A stretch of 64,000 bases of DNA from Mycolicibacterium sphagni. GTDB lineage: Bacteria > Actinomycetota > Actinomycetes > Mycobacteriales > Mycobacteriaceae. The stretch spans positions 86,610 through 150,609 of the forward strand of contig NZ_VBSB01000006.1 of NCBI RefSeq assembly GCF_013337765.1. The letters are read 5' to 3'. The notes under the pieces are model-generated. The model was not told the origin of the DNA and did not search any database. It worked only from the letters and a program-made list of their open reading frames with translations. The position numbers and the translations under genes are program-made. This document shows, in pieces, positions 43,979 to 53,068 of the stretch (position 1 is its first letter; every line of letters begins with the position of its first letter).

Positions 43979-44025
43979 ATTCTTAAGCCGGCAATTGGCC
44001 TGGAAGCGCCAGGGGGTGACACACC

Positions 44026-45117
44026 GTGCGACGGCGTATTGGCGCGATATTCACCATGGGGGTGGCGCTCGTCGGCGCGACCGCCGTGGTTGCTAACCCG
44101 GTTTCGGCACCTCCGTTGGATGTTCGCGTTCCTCCGGTGAAGCTCTCGGCCGACAGCACCACCTCGAACGCAGCCCTCGACCGGGCCCTCCTCGACGTGA
44201 TCGCGCGGACCCCCAGCCAGTCGGGTCCGGCGAGCCTGTTCAAGAAGTCGGTCGCCGGGGTCGTCACCAACGTCACCCTGTTCAGCGGTCGAGCGGTCGA
44301 GGAAGTGTCCCGGGTCCGGCCCGTGGTGGATGGAACGCCGGCGCCCGCCGTGCCCCCGCCGCCGTCCGTGCCGCCCACGGCGGTGGCCGATCTGCTCAGC
44401 GGCAAGCCGACGGATGTCTCTGCGGCCGATGCTCCCGCGACCGCCATCGATGATCCCGCCCTGCGGCACGCCGTGACGTCGGTCGCCGACTATGTCGGCT
44501 ACGTGAGTGTCAAAGCGGTCGAGGCCGCCGATGAGGCCGGGCCGATTGCCGCGGCCTCACCCAAGCGAATCGTGGACACGCTGGCGACGTTGACCCACGG
44601 CGTCGACACCACCATCACCGCAGCGCTGCGGGCGGTCGCGGCGCCCCTCGGGCCGCCGTCCATGGTGGTCAAGGCCATCCGCACCGAGGTCCGCAAGCAG
44701 CTGACCGAGCTGGCCGATCGGCTTCGGCGGTCCGTGCCTGCCCCGCCGCGGGTTGTGCCGGTGACGAGGCAGGCGCCCGTCCAGCACACGACATCGCTGC
44801 GAGCCGCGTTGGGTCACCGCCGTGGAACCACGGTCACGACCAAGCCGACGCCCGCGGCCGACCGGTCCGACCCGGACCTGACGACCTCGGACCTGGCGAA
44901 GGCGACGACCACCAACGGCGCCACCGATCTGAGCGACGGCAATAAGGCCGTGCCGCGCACGAAAGCCCCGCAGTCGCAATTGCGCCAGCGCGTCCAGACG
45001 TCGCTGAACCAGGCGCGCGACTCGCTGCAGCGCCTCGGCGATGCCTTGCGAAAGGCCTTGCCGCCGCCCCCGAAGCTGCCGAAGCCACCCCGGCTGCATC
45101 GGTCGCATCAGCCCTAG
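44026..45117 (+). CDS. Exported protein with Pro-rich basic C-terminus
   Basis: 363 aa, GTG start after AGGGGGTGA. Signal peptide RRRIGAIFTMGVALVGATAVVANPVSA to about residue 28. The core is predicted helical (AVTSVADYVGYVSVKAVEAA; RIVDTLATLTHGVDTTITAALRAVAAPLG) with Pro/Thr-rich linkers, and the end is strongly basic (ALRKALPPPPKLPKPPRLHRSHQP). No known domain. It shares with the preceding exported gene the MprA-like box, spacing to the start and overall layout, so the two look like functional partners or distant paralogues. Fully unknown function. Confidence 0.72.
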   Translation: MRRRIGAIFTMGVALVGATAVVANPVSAPPLDVRVPPVKLSADSTTSNAALDRALLDVIARTPSQSGPASLFKKSVAGVVTNVTLFSGRAVEEVSRVRPVVDGTPAPAVPPPPSVPPTAVADLLSGKPTDVSAADAPATAIDDPALRHAVTSVADYVGYVSVKAVEAADEAGPIAAASPKRIVDTLATLTHGVDTTITAALRAVAAPLGPPSMVVKAIRTEVRKQLTELADRLRRSVPAPPRVVPVTRQAPVQHTTSLRAALGHRRGTTVTTKPTPAADRSDPDLTTSDLAKATTTNGATDLSDGNKAVPRTKAPQSQLRQRVQTSLNQARDSLQRLGDALRKALPPPPKLPKPPRLHRSHQP

Positions 45118-45157
45118 CTGAGGCGGCTGCCGAGTGGGCAGTGGCAGAATTCGCAGC

Positions 45158-45631
45158 ATGCGGATGTCAGCGAAGGCCGAGTACGCCGTCCGCGCGATGA
45201 CCCAGCTCGCATCCGTCGACACCGGTGCGCTGGTCAAGACCGAGGATCTGGCCAAGGCCCAGGGCATCCCGGCACAGTTCCTGGTCGACATCCTGTCCGA
45301 TCTGCGCACCGACCGGCTGGTTCGCAGCCACCGCGGCCGCGACGGCGGCTACGAGCTGGGCCGGCCCGCCGCCGAAATCAGCATTGCCGACGTGTTGCGC
45401 TGCATCGACGGCCCGTTGGCGAGTGTGCGGGACATCGGCCTCGGCGACTTGCCGTACAGCGGGCCGACGGCCGCCCTCACCGATGTGTGGCGGGCATTGC
45501 GGGCCAGCATGCGTTCCGTTCTCGAGGAAACCAGCCTCGCTGATGTGGCCAGCGGCCAACTGCCCGACCACGTCGCCCGGTTTGCCCACGACTACCTGGG
45601 CCAGGAGGACCGGCGCGGCCACAGCGGGTGA
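45158..45631 (+). CDS. Rrf2-family regulator (Rv1287 type)
   Basis: 157 aa. The Rrf2 winged helix reads [34 protein letters not shown] and [18 protein letters not shown]. Only one cysteine is present (LRCIDG), so the three-Cys Fe-S site of IscR/NsrR is missing. It may act without a cluster or through another signal. In M. tuberculosis Rv1287 directly follows cysDN and is a candidate CymR-like regulator of sulphur genes; here about 5 kb has been inserted between them. Confidence 0.88.
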   Translation: MRMSAKAEYAVRAMTQLASVDTGALVKTEDLAKAQGIPAQFLVDILSDLRTDRLVRSHRGRDGGYELGRPAAEISIADVLRCIDGPLASVRDIGLGDLPYSGPTAALTDVWRALRASMRSVLEETSLADVASGQLPDHVARFAHDYLGQEDRRGHSG

Positions 45632-45637
45632 CGGGTC

Positions 45638-46030
45638 TCAGCCGGCCCCGGAGCCGTAGGGCCTGGTGATGATCTCCAGGAAGTGGCCACCCGGATCGCG
45701 GAAGTAGACGCCGCGGCCGCCGTCGTTCCGGTTGATCTCACCGGGCCGGGCTGCGCGCGGGTCGGCCCAGTGCGGCAGTTTGCGATCGGTGATCTTGGCG
45801 TAGATCGCGTCGAAGTCGTCCTCGGAGACCAGGAAGGCGTAGTGCTGCGGGTGAATCGGTTCGTCGGCGGCCACATCGGCGTAGTCGAGGCTGAGTCCGT
45901 GATCGAGGGTGACGGCCAGGAAATGACCCATCGGGACCGCGTCCGGCAGCCCGAACAGCTCGGTCAAGAATCGGGCGGACTCGTGTTTATCGCGCGCCGC
46001 GACAATGGTGTGATTCAACGCGATGGCCAT
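45638..46030 (-). CDS. VOC-superfamily (glyoxalase/dioxygenase-like) protein
   Basis: 130 aa. Two beta-alpha-beta-beta-beta units. Likely metal ligands are His in LNHTIVAAR, His in HPQHYAFLV and Glu in PGGHFLEIITRP. Bleomycin-resistance/glyoxalase type, cytosolic; the substrate cannot be inferred. Convergent with the Rrf2 gene (6 bp gap) and divergent from the TehA-like gene with 38 bp between starts. Confidence 0.85.
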   Translation of the reverse strand: MAIALNHTIVAARDKHESARFLTELFGLPDAVPMGHFLAVTLDHGLSLDYADVAADEPIHPQHYAFLVSEDDFDAIYAKITDRKLPHWADPRAARPGEINRNDGGRGVYFRDPGGHFLEIITRPYGSGAG

Positions 46031-46068
46031 TACCGTTACCAGTCAAGCACTTTCAGCTATACCGTGCA

Positions 46069-47247
46069 ATGAACGACGGCCTCCCCGATTCTGGTCGGCG
46101 TATGCCGTACCGTCTCTGGCTTATGGCAACACCGCGTAGCCGGGTCGAAGTGCTCGGCAGCATCGGACCCAATTGGTTCGCATCGGTTATGGGCACCGGG
46201 ATCGTGGCGACCGCCGGTGCGACGTTGCCGATCCACGTGTGGGGGTTGCGCGGCTTCGCCGAGGTGGTCTGGGTGATCGCCGCGCTGCTGTTGGTCATCC
46301 TGCTGGCGCTGGTGGGTGTGCACTGGTTGCGGCACCCGACGGTCGCGCGCAGCCATGCCCGAAATCCGCAGATGGCGCACTTCTACGGGGCGGCGCCGAT
46401 GGCTCTGATGACCGTTGGCGGCGGTGCGGTGCTGGTCGGCCGTGACCTCATCGGCGAACGCCTCGCCGTCGACTTGGACTGGGTGCTGTGGACCGCGGGC
46501 ACCGTCGGGGGCCTGTTCACCGCGGTGAGCATTCCGTTCCTGATGTTCACCCAGCACAACGTCGAGCCCGACGCGGCGTTCGGTGGCTGGCTGATGCCGA
46601 TCGTGCCCCCGATGGTGTCGGCGGCCAATGGCGCGTTGCTCATCTCGCACATGGCACCTGGCGCCGGGCGCACCACCATGCTCTACGGCTGCTACGCGAT
46701 GTTCGGGTTGTCGTTGGTGGCCGCGCTCATCATCATCACGCTGATCTGGAGCAGGCTTGCGCTCTACGGAACGTCGGGCACCGCGAGGGTGCCCACGCTG
46801 TGGATCGTGCTTGGTCCGATCGGCCAATCCATCACCGCTGCAGGACTTCTCGGCCTCAACGCGGCGCGGGCGGTCCCGCCGGAACTGGCCGAAGACCTCA
46901 ACGCCTTCGCGATCATCTACGGCGTCCCGATGTGGGGCTTCGCCGTGCTCTGGATCGCGCTGGCCACCTCGTTGACGGTCCGCACCCTGCGCCGCGGCAT
47001 GCCGTTCGCGTTGACTTGGTGGAGCCTGACCTTCCCGGTCGGCACCTTCGTCACCGGCACCACGCAGCTGGCCGTGCACACCCAGCTGCCCGCGTTCAAG
47101 GTGGCCGCAGTGATCGCCTATGTCGGGCTGCTGAGCACCTGGCTGCTGGTGGCGGTGCGCACCACAGGAGGCAGTCTGCGCGGCAATCTGCTGAACCCGC
47201 CGCCGGCTGCCGGGCCGATCAAGGCCCACAAGGACCCCGCGCCCTGA
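46069..47247 (+). CDS. TehA/SLAC1-family transporter (TDT family)
   Basis: 392 aa, about ten membrane helices. The opening block GSIGPNWFASVMGTGIVA and later MWGFAVLWIALATSL and WWSLTFPVGTF are characteristic of the tellurite-resistance/dicarboxylate/SLAC1 anion channel group. Likely moves a small anion across the inner membrane. ATG start at 46069; an ATG at 46102 (MPYRLW) or 46123 is a possible later start. Its stop is 9 bp before copy B of the dispersed repeat. Confidence 0.88.
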   Translation: MNDGLPDSGRRMPYRLWLMATPRSRVEVLGSIGPNWFASVMGTGIVATAGATLPIHVWGLRGFAEVVWVIAALLLVILLALVGVHWLRHPTVARSHARNPQMAHFYGAAPMALMTVGGGAVLVGRDLIGERLAVDLDWVLWTAGTVGGLFTAVSIPFLMFTQHNVEPDAAFGGWLMPIVPPMVSAANGALLISHMAPGAGRTTMLYGCYAMFGLSLVAALIIITLIWSRLALYGTSGTARVPTLWIVLGPIGQSITAAGLLGLNAARAVPPELAEDLNAFAIIYGVPMWGFAVLWIALATSLTVRTLRRGMPFALTWWSLTFPVGTFVTGTTQLAVHTQLPAFKVAAVIAYVGLLSTWLLVAVRTTGGSLRGNLLNPPPAAGPIKAHKDPAP

Positions 47248-47255
47248 TTCCGCGC

Positions 47256-47320
47256 GCGCCCAAGCCGACGTTTCGCCGCGAAAGTTCAAGTGGGACTCCG
47301 CAAAACGTCGATTTCGGGCG
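47256..47320 (+). repeat. Dispersed ~60-bp repeat, copy B
   Basis: Begins CGCCCAAGCCGACGTTTCGC and ends GTCGATTTCG. It fills nearly the whole gap between the convergent TehA-like and bicupin genes. The arms CGACGTTT and AAACGTCG are perfect inverse complements 31 bases apart, and an inner TTTCGC/GCGAAA pair adds a second possible stem. Orientation is that of the TehA-like gene just upstream. Confidence 0.75.
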
Positions 47321-47332
47321 CGGTTCGGTGCG

Positions 47333-48382
47333 CTAGTCGCGCGGGTCGAGCGGGTTGACGCGGTTGACGATCAGCGGATCAGCCTTCGTGAACGGGAAAT
47401 TCGGCAGGTCGTCGATGTGCACGTTGAACGTTGCGGCAAGCACCTCGCGTGAGTACGCACTCGCCGACGCCCGGTAGCCGATATCGCCCGGGGTCGGCTG
47501 GTCGAAGAAGATCGCGAAATGCAGGTCGGGGGCGTCGAATACCTCGATGTGATGCGGATACGCACGCGGGATGAAGTACATGTCACCCTGCTCGAGGTAC
47601 CAGGTGTCCAATGCCCCATCGGGATTCATGACCGTCATCCGCGAACTCCCGGACGCCACATAGCCCATCTCCGCGGTGATCGGATGCCAATGCGGTTCGC
47701 GCATCCCGTCCTCGCGTATCCGCAGGGAGTACATCGACATGTCCTTGAGCGCGGGCCAGAACCCGACCCGGGCCAAGCGGGCCGACCCGACGGCACTGCC
47801 GACCGGTGGGCTTTGGGCCTCGACCGCGAACTTGTGCGGATCGTCGAAGTGCGCGGTACTCGGCACCGAGGGATCACCGACACGCGCGGCGAGTCGCCTA
47901 TCGGTGGTGTCGCGACGGATCGTGGCGAAATCCGACGCCGGCAGGTCGTAGGTGTTTCCCAACACCGCATCGGTCATCGCGCCGAACGCGGCGCCCAGCC
48001 CGAAATCCTCCGGCCGTTCGCTGCGAAACGCGAGGATGAACTCCGCGGGCTCGTCACCGATGTTCTCGATGTGATGCAACGAACCCGAGTCGACATGGAA
48101 CATCTCGCCGGGGCCGATCGTGAACGACGAGAACTGACTGCCACTGTCGAGCACCGACACCAGGGACGTTCCCGAGACGCAGTACGCCAATTCGTTGGCG
48201 TTGGCGTGCCAGTGCGGCGTGCGCATCGCGCCAGGATTGATCACGAGGCGTTTGATCGACAGGCCGGACAGGATGGGCAGGTTGTCGGCAGTGACCCGGC
48301 GGATCGAACCGAGATCGGATTCCTCGACGATCTCACCGTCGAGCAATGACAGCGAATGTTCGCTGCGCTCAAGCTTTGTCAT
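47333..48382 (-). CDS. Bicupin of the oxalate decarboxylase family
   Basis: 349 aa with two cupin domains, each with a full metal set: H57, H59, E64 and H103/H104 in the first, H231, H233, E238 and H277/H278 in the second (HWHANANE, HWHPITAE, YPHHIEVF). Oxalate decarboxylase uses Mn in both to make formate and CO2; whether this one does depends on the flexible lid loop, which I cannot assign. No Tat or Sec signal, so cytosolic. Preceded by a run of hydrolase genes on the same strand, 44 bp after the double nitrilase start region. Confidence 0.87.
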   Translation of the reverse strand: MTKLERSEHSLSLLDGEIVEESDLGSIRRVTADNLPILSGLSIKRLVINPGAMRTPHWHANANELAYCVSGTSLVSVLDSGSQFSSFTIGPGEMFHVDSGSLHHIENIGDEPAEFILAFRSERPEDFGLGAAFGAMTDAVLGNTYDLPASDFATIRRDTTDRRLAARVGDPSVPSTAHFDDPHKFAVEAQSPPVGSAVGSARLARVGFWPALKDMSMYSLRIREDGMREPHWHPITAEMGYVASGSSRMTVMNPDGALDTWYLEQGDMYFIPRAYPHHIEVFDAPDLHFAIFFDQPTPGDIGYRASASAYSREVLAATFNVHIDDLPNFPFTKADPLIVNRVNPLDPRD

Positions 48383-48426
48383 CTATCTCGATCCTCTCAT
48401 TGGACGAATGTTCTAACAGGGCATGC

Positions 48427-50262
48427 TCATTGGGAGTACGCGGACCAACCGGACATGTCGTATCCAGGGTTGTCCCGCCAGTGGGTGAATGCGGTCGAGT
48501 CGGTGCGGAGCGTCGCAGGCACCGCCAAATCCGTGCGACGCCCGGCGATGAGCCGCTGCTGATCCATCCACCAATCCGGCTGCCCGCGAGTGGTGATATC
48601 CACGCTCACCGTGCCCGCGTCGTCGACCGCCGCGACAACCGGCGCCTCGGCGTCGACCGGATTCATGGTGAACACGCCGCTGGAGCCCTGGCAGCCGTCG
48701 CCTACGGAGTTGGCGACCACGGTGTAGGCCTGGCTGGTCTTGGCCACCGCGTACCAGAGGCACATCGTGTTGGCGGCAAACCCATGTGCGAACAGCCCTT
48801 TGGACTCTTGCAGCGGACCGCCGTAGTCGCCCCGCCACCGGGTGGGGATCGCGATCACATCGGCCCGGCGCACCGCCAGTACGCCACTGGCTTCCGGGAA
48901 GCGCACGTCTTCGCAGAGCAGCATGCCGATTCGGCCGATAGCGGTGTCGAAAACAGGAAGGTCATCGCCGGCGCTGGCCCACGAATAGGCGGGGTCGAGA
49001 TGCGTTTGCCGGTAGCTGCCGCTCACGGTCCCGTCCGGGCCGATGAGAACCGCGGTGTGGAAGAGTGCGCCGCCGTCGTGCTCGACGCGGCTTCCCACGA
49101 CGAACCGCTGCAGCCTGACCGCGAAATCGCTGAGCACCTGAACGGTCCGTCCCATGCCCGTCTCGGCGATCGCGGTTGCCGCATCGGCGTCGGCCGGCGC
49201 CCCGGTGAGCGTGAACGCGGGAAACACCACGATGCCGTCTCCGGCACCGCCGGCCTGCAGCGCGAGTACCTGCTCGTTGGCCCGGCCCAAGTTTCCGTCG
49301 GGGTCGCCGGTGACGACGGCGTACTGCACGGCGGTGACCGTGATGTCGTGCGACTGGGTCGACGCCTTGGTGTCGGTCGGCGCCCGGTAGAAGGCGAGGT
49401 CGCCGTAGAGCTCGGGCCGCCGCCGCTGCAACGTCGCCTTCTGGTCGTTGACGTACAACGCGGGGTCGATCTCGCCGTACAGGATCGCGCCGGGGTTGGC
49501 GAGTGTGAGGTTCTGCTCGGTCGCGGGCAGATGACCCGTGCGCCGGCCGTCGGCCTGCCAGATCGAGGCTGAACCCCCGTAGATCACCGACAGTCCGGTG
49601 GTCGGATTGGTCTCGACGTTGTTGCGGTCGGCGGCCACCATCGCCAGCCCGTTCCATGCGCAAAGTTGTTGCACCGCAGCGATCGTCGAATGGTTTCCGT
49701 TGGACTCGGCGCCCAGTTGAGTGAGCACCCGATCACTGGAGCAGATGTAGGCGATCAGATCGGCGCCTTTGATCGCAGGCAGCCGGGCGGGCTCCCAATA
49801 GGTGTCGTCGTAGCAGATGATCATGCAGATCGTGCCCAGCTCGGTGTCGAAGACCGGATAACCGGTGTTCCCGGGAGTGAACCACATGATGTCGCTGGGG
49901 TTCAGCCCGTTCTTGCGGTACTTGCCGATGTAGCCGCGCGGGCCGACGAGCGCGCCGGTGTTGTACGTCAGATCTGTCGCGGGGTCGATCTCGGCGATGC
50001 CGACAGCGACGTAACAGTCGTGCTTTGCGCAAATCGCCGCGATGGCTTCCGTGCCCTTGCCGGGCACCGTATCCATGTAGGGCAGGAACTGGGCGCGATC
50101 GGCGTAGATGTAGCCGGACAGGGCCGCTTCGGGCAGCACGATCAGGCGTGCCCCGTTGGCGGCAGCCTCCTCGGTGACCGCGCAGGCACGCTCGACGTTG
50201 CGTTCGAACTCGAACAGTTCGGGATTGAACTCGACGGCGGCGACTTTAAACGGGGCGGACAT
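48427..50262 (-). CDS. Tandem nitrilase-domain protein, second domain catalytically degenerate
   Basis: 611 aa from the ATG at 50262 (MSAPFKVAAVEFNP). Two carbon-nitrogen hydrolase domains. Domain 1 (about 5-275) has the triad E45 (LPEAALSGY), K117 (KYRKNGLNP) and C150 (MIICYDDTYWE). Domain 2 (about 305-560) keeps C450 (LLCEDVRFPE), but the Glu is A349 (VFPAFTLTG) and the Lys is Q419 (YRQTHLD), so it cannot act as a nitrilase or amidase. One active and one structural or regulatory lobe in a single chain. Cytosolic. The start 35 codons upstream (50367) adds a non-conserved stretch and was rejected. Confidence 0.85.
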   Translation of the reverse strand: MSAPFKVAAVEFNPELFEFERNVERACAVTEEAAANGARLIVLPEAALSGYIYADRAQFLPYMDTVPGKGTEAIAAICAKHDCYVAVGIAEIDPATDLTYNTGALVGPRGYIGKYRKNGLNPSDIMWFTPGNTGYPVFDTELGTICMIICYDDTYWEPARLPAIKGADLIAYICSSDRVLTQLGAESNGNHSTIAAVQQLCAWNGLAMVAADRNNVETNPTTGLSVIYGGSASIWQADGRRTGHLPATEQNLTLANPGAILYGEIDPALYVNDQKATLQRRRPELYGDLAFYRAPTDTKASTQSHDITVTAVQYAVVTGDPDGNLGRANEQVLALQAGGAGDGIVVFPAFTLTGAPADADAATAIAETGMGRTVQVLSDFAVRLQRFVVGSRVEHDGGALFHTAVLIGPDGTVSGSYRQTHLDPAYSWASAGDDLPVFDTAIGRIGMLLCEDVRFPEASGVLAVRRADVIAIPTRWRGDYGGPLQESKGLFAHGFAANTMCLWYAVAKTSQAYTVVANSVGDGCQGSSGVFTMNPVDAEAPVVAAVDDAGTVSVDITTRGQPDWWMDQQRLIAGRRTDLAVPATLRTDSTAFTHWRDNPGYDMSGWSAYSQ

Positions 50263-50444
50263 GTTCCACTGCCATTCGTCCGCAGACCGACGCAGCCATT
50301 GTCCTCCCCAGCAAACCCGGACAAACCGTAACAGCTGCCGGAACGGCGTCGCAAGGTATCCGGCCAACCTGTGAAGCAGCCGAATTCCGTGCCCTCATGT
50401 CACCTCAAATATGCTGGCCGCCAACCATTCTGGCGCGCAAAGTG

Positions 50445-50867
50445 CTATTTGCGGGCGGTCAGTTCCAGGGCGATGTTGTCGGGATCGCGGAATTCCAGGA
50501 TGTGGGCCACCCCGATGTCCTTGATCGGCTCATGGTCGATGCCGAGTTGGTCGAGGTGCGCGGCGGCCTGCTCGAGGTGTTCCAGGCTGGGCAGCCGGAA
50601 GGCCAGGTGGTCGAGCCCGACCCGATCCTCGTCGAAGGTTCCGGTCCCGGTTGGACGCAGCCCGATCAGCGCGTCGCCGATGTCGTAGATCACGCCGCCG
50701 AAGAGGAACGAGAGCTGCTCGCGGGTCGCGGCGTCGGCGTCTTCTGGCAGTGCGGCGAAGACGGGCCAGCCGAACACGCTGTCGTAGAACCGGCGCGAGG
50801 TGTTGATGTCGGTGACGGTCAGCCGCAGGTGGGCGACGGCGGTGGTGGCAATCGGCATGTGACTCAT
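50445..50867 (-). CDS. VOC-superfamily protein
   Basis: 140 aa. VAHLRLTVTDINTSRRFYDSVFG, then GLDHLAFRL and ILEFRDPDNIALELTAR give the paired VOC motifs with ligands His, His and Glu. Glyoxalase/extradiol-type fold, substrate unknown. The start is MSHMPIATT (50867) or the internal Met at 50858. Divergent from the F420-type oxidoreductase with 60 bp between starts. Confidence 0.86.
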   Translation of the reverse strand: MSHMPIATTAVAHLRLTVTDINTSRRFYDSVFGWPVFAALPEDADAATREQLSFLFGGVIYDIGDALIGLRPTGTGTFDEDRVGLDHLAFRLPSLEHLEQAAAHLDQLGIDHEPIKDIGVAHILEFRDPDNIALELTARK

Positions 50868-50927
50868 CCTGTCAGTAGCCGAGACAGGCGCGGGCGGCAC
50901 CCGTGCCAGGCATGTCAGAATCCGATC

Positions 50928-51842
50928 GTGCAGATTGGAATGACCCTGCCGGTGATGGAACCGGACGTCGACGCAAAGATCCTCAAGCAGTGGGCCCAGA
51001 CAATCGACGAGGGCCCGTTCTCGTCGCTGTGCTGGGGTGAGCGGATCGCCTTCGCAAACCCGGATTCGCTGACGCTGCTGGGTGCGCTGTCCGGCTGGAC
51101 CGAGCGGGTGCCCCTGGTGGCCACCGTGATCGTTCCCCAATTGCACAATCCGGTGATGCTGGCCAAGGCGCTGGCGACCGGCGACCTGCTCAGTGGCGGG
51201 CGGCTGACCGTCGGCATCGGCGTGGGCGGTCGACACGAGGACTACCGCGCCGCCGGCGCCGACCTGACGACCCAGACCATGCGGGAGATGGCCGAGCGGG
51301 TGGCGGTAATGAAGCGGGTCTGGGCGGGGGAGAAGGTCACCGAGTCGGTGCTGCCGGTCGGACCAGCGCCCGCTCGCGACGGCGGCCCGCGGCTGCTGGT
51401 CGGCACCACCGGGCCCAAGACCCTGCGTAGTGCAGCGCAGTGGGCCGACGGCATCACCGGGATCTCGCTGGACCTCGATCTGGACAAGCAGAGTGAGCTG
51501 TTCGACGTCGCCCGCGACGCGTGGACGGCCGCGGGCAAGCCCAAACCCCATCTCGCGACCTCGTTTTGGTTCGCCATCGGTGACGGTGACGGCCCGCGCG
51601 CGCAGGTCACCCAGCACCTGTTGCACTACATGAACTGGATTCCCCGCGAGTACGTCGAGGCGATGGCGCCGACCACCGGCTGGGCCGGCACCGACGACGA
51701 GCTCGCCGCGGTGCTGCGCGGGTTCGCCGCGATCGGGACCGACGAGCTGCACCTGATCCCGACCAGTACGGACATCGGTCAGCTGCGCCGCGTCGCGGAT
51801 CTTGTTGGTGAGATCTCCGCCCAAACCGACATTTCGGCGTAG
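50928..51842 (+). CDS. LLM-class (F420-type) flavin-dependent oxidoreductase
   Basis: 304 aa, GTG start. [12 protein letters not shown], then [32 protein letters not shown] and [14 protein letters not shown] are typical of the mycobacterial luciferase-like TIM-barrel family that uses F420 or FMN. Substrate unknown. The last nine codons, from about 51816 (SAQTDISA), lie inside copy C of the dispersed repeat, so the C-terminal tail and stop are supplied by the repeat. Confidence 0.87.
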   Translation: MQIGMTLPVMEPDVDAKILKQWAQTIDEGPFSSLCWGERIAFANPDSLTLLGALSGWTERVPLVATVIVPQLHNPVMLAKALATGDLLSGGRLTVGIGVGGRHEDYRAAGADLTTQTMREMAERVAVMKRVWAGEKVTESVLPVGPAPARDGGPRLLVGTTGPKTLRSAAQWADGITGISLDLDLDKQSELFDVARDAWTAAGKPKPHLATSFWFAIGDGDGPRAQVTQHLLHYMNWIPREYVEAMAPTTGWAGTDDELAAVLRGFAAIGTDELHLIPTSTDIGQLRRVADLVGEISAQTDISA

Positions 51843-51881
51843 AAAGTCGAGTAGAAGTCGCCAAAACGTCGATCTCGCGCC
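51816..51881 (+). repeat. Dispersed ~60-bp repeat, copy C
   Basis: Begins CGCCCAAACCGACATTTCGG and ends GTCGATCTCG, in register with copies A and B over 60 bp. It overlaps the end of the oxidoreductase gene (stop at 51840-51842) and ends 14 bp before the next ATG. The right arm AAAACGTCG is retained; the left arm has one change (CGACATTT). Confidence 0.72.
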
Positions 51882-51894
51882 GAAAGGACGAGGC

Positions 51895-53064
51895 ATGACC
51901 CAGCCTTACGGGAATTACCAGCTCGAGATCTACTTCCAGGGCCTCACCGGCGTGTTGCCCAGCCTGCCGATGTCGTTCGCGGAGCTGGAAGCCCGCGCCT
52001 CCCAAGCTCTTTCGCCGTCAATATGGTCATATGTCGCCGGTGGCGCAGGCGATGAGCGCACGCAGCGCGCCAATGTCACCGCCTTCGAGCAATGGGGCCT
52101 GATACCGCGGATGCTGGTCGGCGCCACCGAGCGGGACATGAGCGTCGAACTGTGGGGGCGACGCTGGCCGGCGCCGGTGTTCATGGCGCCGATCGGGGTG
52201 ATCGGGTTGTGCACGATCGACCGGCACGGTGACCTGGCTGCCGCGCGTGCCGCGGCAGCGACCGGCGTGCCGATGTGCGTTTCGACCCTGACGATGGATC
52301 CGCTGGAGGACGTCGCAGCCCAATTCGGCGAAACCCCAGGTCTTTTCCAGCTCTACACCCCGGTCGATCGCGAGCTGGCCGAAAGCTTCGTCCACCGGGC
52401 GGAAGCTGCGGGTTACGCCGGAATCGTCGTGACGCTGGACACATGGGTGCCCGGCTGGCGGCCGCGCGACCTGTCGACCTCGAACTTCCCGCAGCTGCGC
52501 GGAATGTGTCTGTCCAACTACATCAGCGACCCGGTGTTCCGCGCCAAGGTCGATGGTGACATCGACGCCGACCCGCGCAATGCCGTGCTGCACTGGGTCA
52601 GCAATTTCGGAAACTCGTTGACCTGGAACGACTTACCGTGGCTGCGGTCACTGACGAAACTGCCGTTGATCCTCAAGGGCATCTGCCATCCCGACGATGC
52701 CCGTCGCGCGATCGACGCCGGCGTCGACGGCATCTACTGCTCCAACCACGGTGGGCGCCAGGCCAACGGCGGTCTTCCCGCGCTCGACTGCCTGCCCGAC
52801 GTGGTGGCCGCCGCCGGGGACGTGCCGGTGCTGTTCGACTCCGGTGTCCGTTCCGGCGCCGACATTGTCAAAGCCCTCGCGATGGGAGCCAAGGCGGTCG
52901 GCATCGGCCGGCCCTACGCGTACGGTGCTGCCCTCGCCGGCACCGACGGAATTGTGCACGTGCTGCGCTCGATGCTCGCCGAGGCCGATCTGATCATGGC
53001 CATCGACGGCTACCCGACGCTGGGTGATCTGACCCCCGGTTCGCTGCGGCCCGTGCGACAGTAG
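51895..53064 (+). CDS. FMN alpha-hydroxy acid oxidase, lactate 2-monooxygenase-like
   Basis: 389 aa, close to the 394 aa of M. smegmatis lactate 2-monooxygenase and very similar along its length (LSYVAGG-type [69 protein letters not shown]). The catalytic His is H285 in SNHGGRQ. It would convert L-lactate and O2 to acetate, CO2 and water, or oxidise a related 2-hydroxy acid. Cytosolic homo-oligomer. ATG preceded by AAAGGACGAGG. Confidence 0.9.
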   Translation: MTQPYGNYQLEIYFQGLTGVLPSLPMSFAELEARASQALSPSIWSYVAGGAGDERTQRANVTAFEQWGLIPRMLVGATERDMSVELWGRRWPAPVFMAPIGVIGLCTIDRHGDLAAARAAAATGVPMCVSTLTMDPLEDVAAQFGETPGLFQLYTPVDRELAESFVHRAEAAGYAGIVVTLDTWVPGWRPRDLSTSNFPQLRGMCLSNYISDPVFRAKVDGDIDADPRNAVLHWVSNFGNSLTWNDLPWLRSLTKLPLILKGICHPDDARRAIDAGVDGIYCSNHGGRQANGGLPALDCLPDVVAAAGDVPVLFDSGVRSGADIVKALAMGAKAVGIGRPYAYGAALAGTDGIVHVLRSMLAEADLIMAIDGYPTLGDLTPGSLRPVRQ

Positions 53065-53068
53065 GGGC

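Noticed and set aside
48346..49572. 408-codon plus-strand frame opposite the double nitrilase
   Set aside because: Composition is that of an antisense frame and the minus-strand gene has clear catalytic motifs in both domains.
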